In this document: positions 1 to 10,859 of the stretch, piece after piece | Layout: each line of letters begins with the position of its first letter | How positions within the stretch are numbered: position 1 is the first letter of the stretch | DNA from: Saccopteryx bilineata | Taxonomy: Eukaryota > Chordata > Mammalia > Chiroptera > Emballonuridae | Reading direction: 5' to 3' | Assembly: GCF_036850765.1 (NCBI RefSeq) | Contig: NC_089492.1 | Span: 167,832,296-167,896,295, forward strand | Length of the DNA stretch: 64,000 nucleotides | Made by a program: the position numbers and the translations under genes | Notes under the pieces: model-generated | What the model was told of the DNA's origin: nothing | Databases searched by the model: none | The model's input: the letters and a program-made list of their open reading frames with translations, nothing else

Positions 1-142
1 TGTTTTTATCATCTAGGAGTGAAAAAGGGCTAAACATGACCTAAAACCCAAAAGCTGTAATTGAAAAAAAAAGACACAATCAATTTCAAAAGAAATAAAA
101 ACTTATTAAAAATGAAAGAATAAGCCAAAACAATTTTTTCAG

Positions 143-240
143 GAATTGACCAGGCTAACGCAATGCCTTCCCCAAGGACGCTGAAAACTCATCTTCCTGT
201 GCAACTACTGCCTCCATCCTTCTGGGAGAAAAACTGTAAG
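143..240 (+). CDS. SULT1C2: Sulfotransferase SULT1C-type, third coding exon (98 nt)
   Basis: This is the first exon seen of a cytosolic sulfotransferase, an enzyme that moves a sulfonate group from PAPS to phenols and similar small molecules. It follows a clean polypyrimidine-AG acceptor (cag at 140-142). The first two bases complete a split Gly codon, and the frame then reads [20 protein letters not shown] and on to FWEKNCK. KTHL carries the His that is the catalytic base in this family. The length of 98 nt is the standard size of this exon in SULT1 genes. The donor after AAG is GCAAGT (241-246), a GC rather than GT donor. Residues are closest to SULT1C2 ([15 protein letters not shown]). The earlier exons with the 5'-phosphosulfate loop lie upstream of the window. 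The exact SULT1C paralogue is my inference. Confidence 0.88.
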
Positions 241-246
241 GCAAGT
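241..246 (+). promoter_or_regulatory. Non-canonical GC splice donor
   Basis: The 98-nt exon ends AAG at 240 and the intron begins GCAAGT. A GT donor at the same exon length does not exist. AG|GCAAGT is the known strong consensus of GC-AG introns. The acceptor partner would be the AG at 13956-13957. Confidence 0.75.
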
Positions 247-494
247 TTGAAGCAAAACACATTCAGAGATGAATTTTCTTCAGAGATAAATTTTCTTCAT
301 AAGAATATTGTGTTAGAACCATGGCCAGTCATCCCCATGCTATGTCTATCAGGAGCACTGAGGAATAGATTATGGGTCCTGTAATTATCTTTCATGTTAA
401 TCTTTCATTGATAAGGATGAGCTCAGTATATACCTACATTGAGAAAAGAGAGAGGACCAACATCTATTAGGCTTGGTTCTGAGCATCCTCAATC

Positions 495-645
495 CCTGAG
501 TAATGCTACAAGAGGAAAATGCAGCTCAGAGATGTTACATAATTGTCCAGTGATAAACACCTGGAAGATGGGCTGCAAATCCAGGTCTTCCTGACCTGAC
601 AGGCCATGATCTTTTCACTACCCTATGCTGACTATGTTATGCCTC
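495..645 (+). repeat. MIR SINE remnant
   Basis: An old MIR-like sequence in the intron. The core is recognisable as gaggaaaatgcagctcagag, followed by a degraded form of the usual gtcacacagctagtaa part and caaatccaggtcttcctgac. It is heavily mutated. Confidence 0.55.
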
Positions 646-920
646 CTACAACCACAATATTCTTCCTAAGCTTATACACAGTTGGTCAGCTCCTAGCCTT
701 AAAGTAATGAATGTTTAGTTATTAGAAGATTCCACTGGAGGAATCTTAGGAACCATGTGTTCCACCATTCTTTCACTTTATTTCACTTGTGGCTAAATTG
801 TTGTTTTCAAGCATCTAAGGGTGCTTACAACTTCTAATCATTCTGAGACTTGATAAAGCCAAATAATTTTATCAAATTTTTATAAACAAAAATTAATTTC
901 TACATTGATGTCTATAGATT
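646..920. other. Intron, no recognised element
   Basis: AT-rich intronic sequence. I see no open frame, repeat or structured element that I can name. Confidence 0.6.
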
Positions 921-924
921 TATT

Positions 925-1135
925 TTTATATACATTTTTAATTACAGTTGAAATACAATATTATATTAGTTTCAGATGTATAACAGAGTGATTAGAAATT
1001 TATATAACTTACAAAGTGATCATTCAGCTAAGTCTAGTATCCATCTAAGACCACACATAATTACTACAATACTATTTATTATAATCCCTATGCTATACTG
1101 TACATCCCTGTGACTGTTTTTATATCTGGAGATGT
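925..1135 (-). mobile_element. Old L1 3'-end remnant
   Basis: The text tacaatattatattagtttc with its surroundings is the same L1 3' UTR sequence found again at 21655-21800 in this window. It lies antisense to the sulfotransferase gene and is truncated on both sides. Confidence 0.7.
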
Positions 1136-1249
1136 CATAAATCTTGAGTTGGTCACAGAAGAACTCATCTCAAGTCTTTCAGAACCCCAAGAGACCATTT
1201 AGCCTTATAGTCTGAAGGAATGCTTACCTACAGAGACAATCTTCAGGTG

Positions 1250-1512
1250 GGCTCTTGGCACTTAGCCAAAGCACCCTTTGGCCTTTCCTCTCCATGGAAC
1301 AGTTCTGTCTATGCTACCAGTCTAATAATACTTGCCTTTGGTCATTACTTTTCTATCCCTGGACCCAGATCTACAGAGGAAGATATGCAAGGGAGAGTGA
1401 TTAAGTCTCTGGATACACTTTAGAAAACTAAGGATGATATAAGGTTAAAGGGCACAGAACTGTTCCATGGAGAGAAAAGGCCAAGAGGTGCTTTGGCTAA
1501 GTGCTAAGAGCC
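1250..1512. repeat. 59-bp inverted repeat with 145-bp spacer
   Basis: The arm at 1250-1308 reappears as its reverse complement at 1454-1512. Both arms are 59 nt; I count about four mismatches and no gaps. Shared blocks include GCACTTAGCCAAAGCACC and CTCTCCATGGAACAGTTCTG. The transcript could fold into a long hairpin with a 145-nt loop. Neither arm matches an element I know, and neither repeats elsewhere in the window. Confidence 0.85.
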
Positions 1513-2029
1513 AGACAGAACCAGCCCTGGGTTGGGCCACAGTAAAGCAGCATCAGCACTTTGTAGAGTGCTCTGGAAAGCAGAAAGGTAGGAGTATATA
1601 ACTCCTTGACCAGGAGGTTTGGCAAAGGTGATAGAGAAGTGGGGTCATGAAGCATAAATAGGGAATTGCCAAGTGGTAAGAGAGAGGAGAGCATTCTAGT
1701 TTACCAGACGAGCAGAAGCCATGACTTTTGCATGCAAGATTAGAAATGAGGCCTGGAAGGTCTGAGCCAGATGTGAAGGGCCTTGTTGCTGTGCTAAGTT
1801 CCCCTGAGGACATGGTAAGGTGGAGTACAAAAAAAAAAACCAAAAAAACTTCAAAACTGGGGCAAGACTGAAAGGATACCAATGAGGAAATGGTGGTAAT
1901 ATTCTAGAAAAAGAACTAGAAAATCTCAAATTAAGGTGAAGAGGGTAACAGGAGTCAAACACATGGTAACATAATGGTGAGTGTACAAAGGGTATGCAGT
2001 TGACATATTATAGAATGGTACACCTGAAA
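1513..2029. other. Intron, no gene; old repeat-like text at the end
   Basis: There is no supported coding sequence. The last part (about 1965-2029, with gaatggtacacctgaaattt) resembles an old L1 3' tail in + orientation, into which the next L1 piece was inserted. Confidence 0.45.
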
Positions 2030-2477
2030 TTTATTTTATTTTTTAATAAATAAACTTTTATTAATTTTAATAGAGTGACATCAATAAATCAGGGTACATA
2101 TATTCAAAGAAAACATGTCCAGGTTATCTTGTCATTCGATTCTGTTGCATACCCATCACCCAAAGTCAGATTGTCCTCCGTCACCTTCATTTAGTTTTCT
2201 TTGTGCCCCTCCCTTTTCCCCTCCCCCTCTCCCTCCTTCCCTCCACCCACCCCCCGTAACCACCACTCTCTTGTCCATGTCTCTTAGTCTCGTTTTTATG
2301 TCCCACCAATGTATGGAATCCTGCAGTTCTTGTTTTTTTCTGATTCACTTATTTCACTTCATATAATGTTATCAAGAATCCACCATTTTGCTGTAAGTGA
2401 TCTGATGTCATCATTTCTTATGGCTGAATAGTATACCATGGTGTATATATGCCATGTCTTCTTTATCCAGTCTTCTA
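2030..2477 (-). mobile_element. 5'-truncated L1, 3' UTR and ORF2 end only
   Basis: The piece starts with a T-rich tail (poly-A of the minus copy), then tgacatcaataaatcagg and the C-rich tract of the 3' UTR at 2205-2260. It ends inside the last ORF2 codons near ctttatccagtcttct. It is the same subfamily type as the long L1 at 23978-31789. Confidence 0.85.
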
Positions 2478-3629
2478 CTTTTTTTTTACATTGATTAAAG
2501 CCTTTAAGCAAACTCTTGGCCAATACAGCAAGAATCCATAAAAGAGTAGTGTCCTTAACATGTTCACCAAGTCCAAGTTGGCCCCATCACCATGCCAAAT
2601 CCCTGATAAATGCAACCCAACCCCAGTTCAGTCTATTAGGAGCTGTCACTAGGAGCAGGAGTTCAGGAAAAGTCCACATCCAGGAAAAGTCCGCACAGCA
2701 CTGGAATTGTTGTCACAATTCTATACTTTGCAGCTCATGTCCAATTCCCAATGACCACTGCTTTTAGCTGGTAATGATTCAGGTAGATTGGAAAAGCCAT
2801 CTGCAGCATGTGTGGAGATGGAGCTTCTGTTCTCCTCTGCCTGGAGAGATGAGACCAGGTTGCTTTTCCCTGGAGCTCTGCAACTGTGGCTTTGTAAAGA
2901 GAACCTTGGGATACACTAAGCTGGATTCATAATAGAAGTTAGCAAAAGGGGGAAAGAGAGCTCTAAATTAGGAGTAGGTCCCAGCCTGAAATATGAGTGG
3001 GGCATTGAGGTAGGAGGAATAAAGGAAACACTATATATTAAACAAAGCAACAGAAAATAGGACTATCAACACCCACAACAGAGATTTTCTAGGGAAGAAT
3101 GAAAAACCTGACTATTCAGGCAAGACATAGTTAAGTGGCCCTTGTGCAAATGAGATCAGTTTACCTGCTTCTAGGAAGAAATACCCTAGGCTTGTCCACA
3201 GTGTCATAGATGGGGCCAACAGTCCTGGGCACCTTCAGCCTTCAGTGCCAAGCCCCAGCATTCTGGGCAAGGTTAGGTCATAGGTGGCTGGAGCAGGGCT
3301 GGAAGAGACTGAACCCTCCCTTAGAGGAGCGAGGGGGAAGCCTACCTTCCAGTGTCCCTTTTTTCTCACAGCAGAGGCATGGAAGTCTGGCAGGCTTTAG
3401 CTCAATGACCTTCCTTTCCACTATTGAAGCAGGAACCAGATGGCATCCTATGAGACCCCTTTGGGGTGTTGGAGCCTTTAAGGGTGTATCCTAAAAGCTG
3501 GTAGTTCCCCTGATCTCTGTTAGGCTTTTTCTGCTTCTTGGTATCTTAAAAGACATGCTCAGAAGAGTAGTAGTTTGCAGGAGAAAAAGATTTGTTCATC
3601 AGCATTGAAAAGAAATTTAAAAATTTTTT
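2478..3629. other. Unassigned intron sequence, possibly the distal part of the ERV relic
   Basis: No open gene is supported. It lies directly downstream (minus direction) of the integrase relic, where the end of pol and env would sit in an intact provirus. I could not recognise env motifs or an LTR, so the link is positional only. Confidence 0.35.
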
Positions 3630-4248
3630 AAGTAAAAAGCATGATATGGTAGACCTGTACGAGTTTCAGGATATGACTCCCCCCTTTTAAATTTTTTAAA
3701 TTGACCTTAAAATATTTGCTGGTACACTTTAATAAAACCTTGACTTTAAAGATTGTAAGAAATACACGTAAATCGAAAGGTTTGACAAAATACAGTAAAT
3801 GCTTTTGCTCCATATGCAGGAGCATTGTCAGTTTAACCAGTTTAGGAAATCCAATAATAGAAAAATGCATACAGAAAATAAGCTATAACATGCTTAGCAG
3901 CCTCTTCTGTTCTGACAGAGGTTACTATAAATCCAGAATATGTATCCACTGTAATGTGGACATAGGACTGTTTGCCAAATGAAGGTAAATGAGTAACATC
4001 CATTTGCCAAAGTTGTCCTGGTAGGGGCCCTTGAGGGTTGTTAACTCCAAATGAAGGGGCAGATTGTAGTATAGGACCCCTTGGACAGGATTTCCCAATC
4101 TGCCATACTGCTTCTCGAGAAAGTTGAAACTGTTTACACAGGGCTGCAGAGTTCTGGTGATGAATAGTATGAGATTGAATTGCTCAATCTGTTATGGTTG
4201 CTCCAAATAATTTTCTTTTGGGTAGCTTGATCAACAAGGGCATTCCTA
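3630..4248 (-). pseudogene. Integrase relic
   Basis: Minus-strand reading gives NSAALCKQFQLSREAVWQIG (zinc-binding N-domain), WQMDVTHLPSFGKQSYVHIT with the first catalytic Asp, and TDNAPAYGAKAF with the second. At the place of the third catalytic residue (Glu) the codon reads Lys, and frames and stops break the core. This is a dead copy. Confidence 0.78.
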
Positions 4249-4639
4249 GGCCCTGGCCAGTTGGATCAGTGGTAGAGCATTGGCCTGGCATGCAGGGGTC
4301 CTGGGTTTGATTCCTGGCCAGGGCACACAGGAGAAACGCCCATCTGCTTCTCCACCCCTCCCCCTCTCCTTCCTCTCTGTCTCTCCCTTCCCCTCCCACA
4401 GCCAAGGCTCCATTGGAGCAAAGTTGGGCCGGGCATTGAGGATGGCTCCGTGGCCTCTGACTCAGGTGCCAGAATAGCTCTGGCTGCAACAGAGCAACAC
4501 TCCAGATGGGCAGAGCATACCCCACTGGTAGGCGTGCTGGGTGGATCCCAGCCGGGCGCATGTGGGAGTCTGTCTGCCTCCCCATTTCCAACTTCAGAAA
4601 AAAAATTAAATAATAAAAAAAAAGAAACAAAAGAAAAAA
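4249..4639 (+). mobile_element. tRNA-derived SINE, long type (about 390 bp)
   Basis: The head ggccctggccagttggatca, with box A and box B like text, is followed by a C/T-rich middle (ccacccctccccctctcctt) and an A-rich tail. It is flanked by gggcattcc (4238-4246) and ggacattcc (4640-4648), an imperfect target duplication. It splits the integrase relic. Confidence 0.9.
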
Positions 4640-4649
4640 GGACATTCCC

Positions 4650-5060
4650 TTGTGCTAAATCTCCAGGGAGCATGGAGTGAGCTCGAGTATGTCCTATAAA
4701 ACATGAAGCTCTATGTTGACATACAAGTCTTTGAAGAAGGAGGAACTGCTGAAATAGTTCATCAGCATTTGTCCCTAAGACAGCAGTCTTTATAGTGAAA
4801 ACACCATAAGTAAATATTTGCTTCTGTATATAGATTAAAGGGGGAATATGGCAAATGCTGAAAAGCCATGATAATGGCATATAATTCTAGACTTTGAGCT
4901 GATTTTAAGTTCACAGTTTCAGTATAAAGTCCATTGATTTGCAAGAGTGATTTGCCATTTAGTGGAAGTTTCCCAGAGCCATTGTTGTCAATCCTTTGAA
5001 AAAAGGAACAATAATAATTTTGAGGCTCAAAACCTATAAGCTGTAAGGGTTGCCTATGCC
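4650..5060 (-). pseudogene. RT connection and RNase H relic
   Basis: Minus-strand frames show QPLQLIGFEPQ (connection), then SAQSLELYAIIMAFQ and FNLYTEANIY, which match the RNase H segment usually ending in a TDSQY motif. The catalytic Asp of that motif reads Glu here. HTRAHSMLPG before the SINE is the boundary with integrase. Frames shift more than once. Confidence 0.72.
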
Positions 5061-5089
5061 CCTTGATAATTCAGGAGACAACAAGATCA

Positions 5090-5400
5090 AAATATAGAAG
5101 TGTATTCCATGGGCTATTAGATGATTCAATGTGCCCAAGCTGTAGCTGCTCTTATACCCATTGAGCAGCTGCCCTAAGTTTCTCCTGAGAAAGGGGCCAT
5201 TGGTCTACCCACACAGGATTATCTGATTTCCAAGTAATTGGGTCTGCACAATGCATTTATTGAGGTAGCAGGAGCTACCAAGTCCCCTATGCTAAATTTT
5301 GAAATCTTAATCCACACCTTCTGGTATTGGGTGCCACTTCTATGGGGGTGAGAATTCCTTGCTCTTCTTTCCCTAGTCCCTTGGTGGGAAAAAATCCCAG
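5090..5400 (-). pseudogene. Reverse transcriptase N-terminal relic
   Basis: In one minus frame I read [15 protein letters not shown] and, further on, HIESSNSPWNT, the start of the RT fingers in betaretroviral pol. At least two stops interrupt it. The catalytic YxDD region expected several hundred bases later is absent; the sequence passes to connection or RNase H text by about 5060. Confidence 0.7.
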
Positions 5401-5459
5401 ATCAAGCATCTGAGTACTGACTAAACCATTAGGACTGACAATCAACACTCCCATATTTT

Positions 5460-5747
5460 TCAAAACATCTCTACCTCACATATTAATTGGCCATCCAGGG
5501 AGCACATAAGGCTTAAAAAAATCCAGAATGGCCTCCAATGTAGAAAACTAGAACTTTGTTGAGGGGATTTACTCTGCCCTATGCCTTGTAATTCTGTGGC
5601 TGCTGCATAAGTGGGCCAGGAACGAGGCCAATGTAGCTTAGCAATAACAGATACATCAGCTCCAGTATCAAAAAGTCCTTTAAATTTATGCTCATGAATT
5701 GTTAGTTCCATTTCAGGGAGTTCCTGACCTATTTTTTTAAAATCCAA
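5460..5747 (-). pseudogene. Retroviral protease relic
   Basis: A 95-codon open stretch carries the aspartic protease active-site motif DTGADVSVI (codons near 5645-5669), preceded by a typical beta-strand with FKGLFD. Retroviral proteases work as dimers, one such motif per subunit. The second half (flap and the late GRN-like motif) is not readable in this frame, so the copy is frameshifted after about 45 residues. Confidence 0.8.
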
Positions 5748-6034
5748 TTGACAAAATCAGAGGAGCAAAATGAATAATTTTCTTGGGGCCCCTTTTGCAA
5801 AATGTGGCCGAGAAGCAGAATTAGCATCCTTATATTATTCTTCTAACTGCCTGAATTAGACATGAGACACATTCTTTTTTTTTAATTAATTTTGAAGGGG
5901 TGACATGGATAAAATTGTCTTCTGTTACCTTCTAACTGGTTTTCTTTGTGCCCCTCCCCTCCCCAAACCCCCTCCCTCCCCTCCCCCCCACCCTGTAACC
6001 CCAACACTGTTGTCCATGTCTCTGAGTCTCATTT

Positions 6035-9000
6035 TTATGTTCCACCTATGTATGGAATCATATAGGTCTTAGTTTTTTCTGATTTACTTTTTTTGCTCAG
6101 TATGTTATCAAGATCCATCCATGTTGTTGTAAAAGATCCAATGTCATCATTTCTTATGGCTGAGTAGTATTCCATAATATATATGTACCAAAGCTTTTTA
6201 ATCCACTCGTCCTCTGATGGACACTTGGGCTGTTTCCAGATCTTTGCTATTGTGAACAATGCTGCCATAAACATGGGGGTGCATTTCTTCTTTTCAAACA
6301 GTGCTATAGTGTTCTTGGGGTATATTCCTAACAGTGGTTTAGCTGGGTCAAAAGGCAGTTCAATTTTTAATTTTTTGAAAAATCTCTATACTGTTTTCCA
6401 CAGTGGCTGCACCAGTCTGCATTCCCACCAGCAGTACAGGAGGGTTCCCTTTTCTCCACATCCTCACCAGCACTTATTCTGTGCTGTTTTGTTGATGAGG
6501 GCCATTCTGACTAGCGTGAGGTGATATCTTATTGTGGTTTTAATTTGCATTTCTCTAATAATTAGTGATGTTGAGCAATTTTCATATGCCTATTGGCCAT
6601 CTGTATGTCCTCTTTGGAGAAGTGTCTGTTCATTTCTTTTGCCCATTTTTGGATTGGATTTTTTGCCTTCCTGGTATTAACTTTTACATGTTCTTTATAA
6701 ATTTTGGTTATTAACCCATTATCAGATGCATTGTCAAATATATTCTCCCATTGTGTAGCTTGCTTTTTTATTCTGTTCCTATTGTCTTTAGCCATGAAGA
6801 AGCTTTTTAGTTTGATAAAGTCCCATTTGTTTATCCTGTCTTTTATTTCACTTGCCTGTGGAGACAAATTGGCAGATATATTGCTGCGAGAGATGTCAGA
6901 GAGCTTACTGCCTATGTTTTCTTCTAAGATGCTTATGGTTTCATGCCTTACACTTAAGTTTTTATCCATTTAGAGTTTATTTTTGTGAATGGTGTAAAGT
7001 TGGTGGTTTAGTTTCATTTTTTTGCAGGTAGCTGTTCAATTTTCCCAACACCATTTGTTGAAGAGGCTGTCTTTACTCCAATGTATGCTCTTACCTCCTT
7101 TGTCAAATATCAGTTGTTCATAAAAGTGTTGGTTTATTTCTGGGTTCTCAGTTCTGTTCCATTGATCTATATGCCTGTTCTTATGCCAGTACCAGGCTGT
7201 TTTGAGTACAATGGCCTTATAATATAACTTGATATCTGGAAGTGTGATACCTCCTGCTTTATTCTTTCTTTCCAAGATTGCTGAGGCTATTCGTGTTCAC
7301 TTTTGGTTCCATATAAATTTTTGGAATATGTGTTCTATATCTTTGAAGTAAGTTATTGGTATTTTAATCGGTATTGCATTGAATTTATAAATTGCTTTGT
7401 GTAATATAGACATTTTAATAATGTTTATTCTTCCTAACCATAAGCATGGTATATGCCTTTGCTTGTTTGTAACTTCCCTGATTTCTTTTATCAATATTTT
7501 ATAATTTTCTGAGTACAAGTCTTTAATCTCCTTGGTTAAATTTATTCCTAGGTACTTTATTTTTTTGGTTGCAATGGTAAAGGGGATTGCTTCCTTATTT
7601 TCTCTTTCTGACAATTCATTGTTAGTGTATAAAAATACCTCTGATTTCTGAGTATTGATTTTATATCCTGCCACCTTACTGAGTTCATTTATCAGGTCTA
7701 GTATTTTTTTTACTGCAACTTTAGGATTTTCAATATACAATATCATATCATCTGCAAATAATGATAGTTTTACTTCTTCTTTTCCAATTTGGATGCCTTT
7801 TATTTCTTTTTCTTGTCTGATTGCTGTGGCTAGGACTTCCAGGACTTCGTTGAATAAGAGTGGTGAAAGGGGGAACCCCTGCCTTGTTCCTGATCTTAAG
7901 GGGATTGCTTTTAATTTTTTCCCATTGAGTATGATATTGGCTGTGGGTTTGTCATAGATGGCCTTTATCATGTTGAGGTATGTTCCCTGTATTCCCACTT
8001 TGCTGAGAGTTTTAATCATGAATGGGTGCTGGATTTTATCAAATGCTTTTTCTGCATCTATTGAAATGATCATGTGGTTTTTCTCCTTCCTTTTGTTTAT
8101 GTGGTGAATCACATTGATTGATTTGCAAATATTGTACCAGCCTTGCCTCCCAAAAATAAATCCCACTTGATCATGGTGTATAATTTTTTTCATATATTAC
8201 TGGATCCGGTTTGCTAATATTTTGTTGAGGATTTTAGCATCTAAATTCATCAGGCTTAGTAGCCTATAATTTTCTTTCTTTGTGTTGTCTTTGTCTGGTT
8301 TTGGAGTCAGAATTATGCTTGCCTCATAAAAGGAGCTTGGAAGTCTTCCTTCCTCTTGAATATTTTGAAATAGCCTGAGAAGTATAGGAGTTAGTTCTTC
8401 TTTGAATATTTGGTAGAATTCACTTTTGAAGCCATCAGGCCCAGGACTTTTCTTTTTTGGGAGTTTTTTGATAACTGTTTCAATATCATTTGTTGTAATT
8501 GGTCTGTTTAGGTTTTCTGATTCTTTCACATTAATTTTTGACAGATTATATGTTTCAAAAAATTTGTCCATTTCATCTAGGTTGTCTAGTTTTTTGGCGT
8601 ACAGTTCTTCATAATATTTTTTTACAATATTTTGTATTTCTGTTGTGTTAGTTGTTATTTCTCCACTCTCATTTCTAATTTTATTTATTTGAGTCCTTTC
8701 TCTTTTTTTCTTGGTGAGTCTGGTTAAAGGTTCATCAATCTTGTTTACCTTTTCAAAGAATCAGCTCCTGGTTTCATTGATCCTCTGTATTGTTTCTTTA
8801 GCCTCTATGTCATTTATTTCTGCTCTGATCTTTATTATTTTCTTCCTTCTACTAGCTCCAGGCTTTACTTGCCATTATTTTTCTAGTTCTTTTAGATGTA
8901 GGGGCAAGTTGTTTATTTGTGCTTTTTCTAGCTCTTGAGGTATGCCTGTAATGCTATAAACTTCCCTCTCAGGACTGCTTTTGCTGTGTCCCATAAATTT

Positions 9001-9845
9001 TGAGTTGATGTATGCTCATTACCATTCATTTCTAGGAATTTTTTAATTTCTTCTTTGATCTCATTGTTTACCCATTCATTATTTAATAACATGCAATTTA
9101 CTTTCCATGTGTTTGAGTATTTTTCAGTTTTTCTGTTGTGGTTGATTTCTAGTTTTATGTCATTGTGATCGGAGAAAGTGCTCGATATGACTTCAATCTT
9201 CTTAAATTTGTTGAGACTGCTTTTGTGCCCTAGCATATGACCTATTCTAGAGAATGTACCATGAACGCTTGAAAAGAATGTATGTTCTGCTGTTTTAGGA
9301 TGAAAGGTTCTAAAGATATCTATTAAATCGAGTTGATCTAATATGTCCTTTAAGTCTGCTGTTTCTTTGTTAATTTTCTTTCTTGAGGATCTATCTAATG
9401 ATGTTAATGGGGTATTGAAATCCTTTGAGCATCCTAACAATATTATAATATTGCTGTTAATCTCACCCTTTAAATCCATCAAAATCTGCTTTATATATTT
9501 AGGCGCTCCTATGTCAGATGCGTAGATATTTATAACGGTTATATCTTCCTTTTGGATTGCTCTCTTTATCATTATGTAGTGACCTTCTTTATCTCTAACT
9601 ATAGTCTTTGTTTTAAAGTCCATTTTGTCTGATATAAGTATTGCTACCCCAGCTTTTTTTCATTTCCATTTACGTGAAATATTTTTTTCTATCCTATTAT
9701 CTTCAGTCTGTGTGCATCTTTTGATTTAAGGTGTGTCTCTTGTAGACAGCATATGTATGGGTCCTGTTTTTTTATCCACGCAGCTACCCTGTCTTTTGAT
9801 CAAAAAGTTTAATCCATTTACATTTAAGGTTATTATTGATATGTA
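6035..9845 (-). pseudogene. L1 ORF2 relic (endonuclease and reverse transcriptase)
   Basis: ORF2 encodes the endonuclease and reverse transcriptase that carry out target-primed insertion. Here the endonuclease part lies at 8928-9623, the RT N-part at 8197-8571 and the RT core at 7297-8193. The core keeps [16 protein letters not shown], with the catalytic FADD. C-terminal pieces are at 7036-7275, 6562-6969 and 6035-6274 ([14 protein letters not shown] text reads [17 protein letters not shown]). At least six breaks separate these pieces, so no working protein remains. Confidence 0.88.
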
Positions 9846-9932
9846 ATTGTTTGTTGCCATTTTATTCTTTAAAACTGTATTCCTCTTTTGCTATATTCTT
9901 TTTTCTCCTTTGATCTGTTTACAACAGGTCCC

Positions 9933-10838
9933 TTAGCATTGCTTGCATCCTTGGTTTGGTTTTAGTGAATTCCTTGAGTTTTTTTTTTTTTTTTTGTCTG
10001 TAAAGCTTTTTATTTCTCCTTCAATTTTAAATGATAGCCTTGCTGGATAAAAAAGTCTTGTTTGTAGGTTCTTGTTCTGCATTACTTTGAATATTTCTTG
10101 CCATTCCCTTCTGGCCTCAAGTGTTTCTGTTGAGAAGTCAGAAGTCATTCTTATGGGGGCTCCTTTGTAGGTGATAGTTTTTTTTTTCTCTAGCAGCTAT
10201 TAATATTTTCTCTTTATCACTTAGCTTTGGTATTTTAAATATGATGTGTCTTGGTATTGATTTCTTGGGTTTTTCCTTAATGGAGTTCTCTGTGCTTCCT
10301 GAACATGTGAGATGTTTTCCTGCCTTAATTGAGGGAAGTTTTCAGCTATGATATGCTTGATCAAAGTCTCTATCTCTTGTTCTTTCTCTTCTTCTTCAGG
10401 AACCCCTATGATGCGGATGTTGTTTCTCTTCATGTTGTCACAGAGCTCTCTTAGAGTTTCCTCAGACTTTTTGAATTTCTTTTCTTTTTTCTGCTCTGCT
10501 TCCATGCCTTTATTTATTGTGTCCTCTAACTCACTGATTTTATCCTCCGCTTCATCTATCCTGCTTTTAATTTCTTCCATTGTGTTTTTATTTCAGATAT
10601 TGTATTTGTCATTTCTGACTGATTCTTTTTTTATTATTTCCATGTCCTTTTTTATATTTGCTATCTCTTTATTTAGGTGTTTGTAATGACCATCTATTGT
10701 TGTTCTAATATCTTTGAGCATCCTAACAATCGTTATTTTAAACTCTGCATTTGGTAATTTGGTTATATCTGATTCATTTAGGTTCTTTTCTGGGGATTTC
10801 TCTTGGTTCATTTGTGTTGCATTTCTTTGCCTTTGCAT
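9933..10838 (-). pseudogene. L1 ORF1 relic
   Basis: ORF1 encodes the trimeric RNA-binding chaperone of L1. The N-terminal coiled-coil part is at 10221-10838 in two frames (NLNESDITKLPNAEFK, SRIDEAEDKISELED). The C-terminal part at 9933-10148 shows DFSTETLEARREWQEIFKVM, a hallmark of the CTD. Stops divide it into three. Confidence 0.85.
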
Positions 10839-10859
10839 TTTTTCTGTGTAAAGGAAGGT

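Larger units (their letters stand above)
3630..5874 (-). mobile_element. Class II (ERVK/betaretrovirus-like) endogenous retrovirus relic, pro-pol
   Basis: Reading on the minus strand gives, in order: a protease segment, the N-terminal part of reverse transcriptase, the connection and RNase H region, and integrase. All are in several frames with stops. Similarity is to betaretroviral or ERVK pol. The order is right but most of the RT core is missing, a SINE interrupts the start of integrase, and no gag, env or LTR is recognised. It is antisense in the sulfotransferase intron. Confidence 0.82.

Noticed and set aside
163..384. 73-codon open frame read as a small protein
   Set aside because: Only its first 26 codons are coding; they are the 98-nt sulfotransferase exon. 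The rest is intron read through the GC donor.
4249..4330. tRNA gene in the SINE heads (also at 12735, 14562, 44921, 59836)
   Set aside because: The tRNA-like heads have box A and B similarity but continue into SINE bodies with A-rich tails and target duplications; they are not free-standing tRNA genes.
4266..4880. 204-codon minus-strand frame
   Set aside because: It is a chance fusion of retroviral RNase H text with a SINE in antisense, not a gene.
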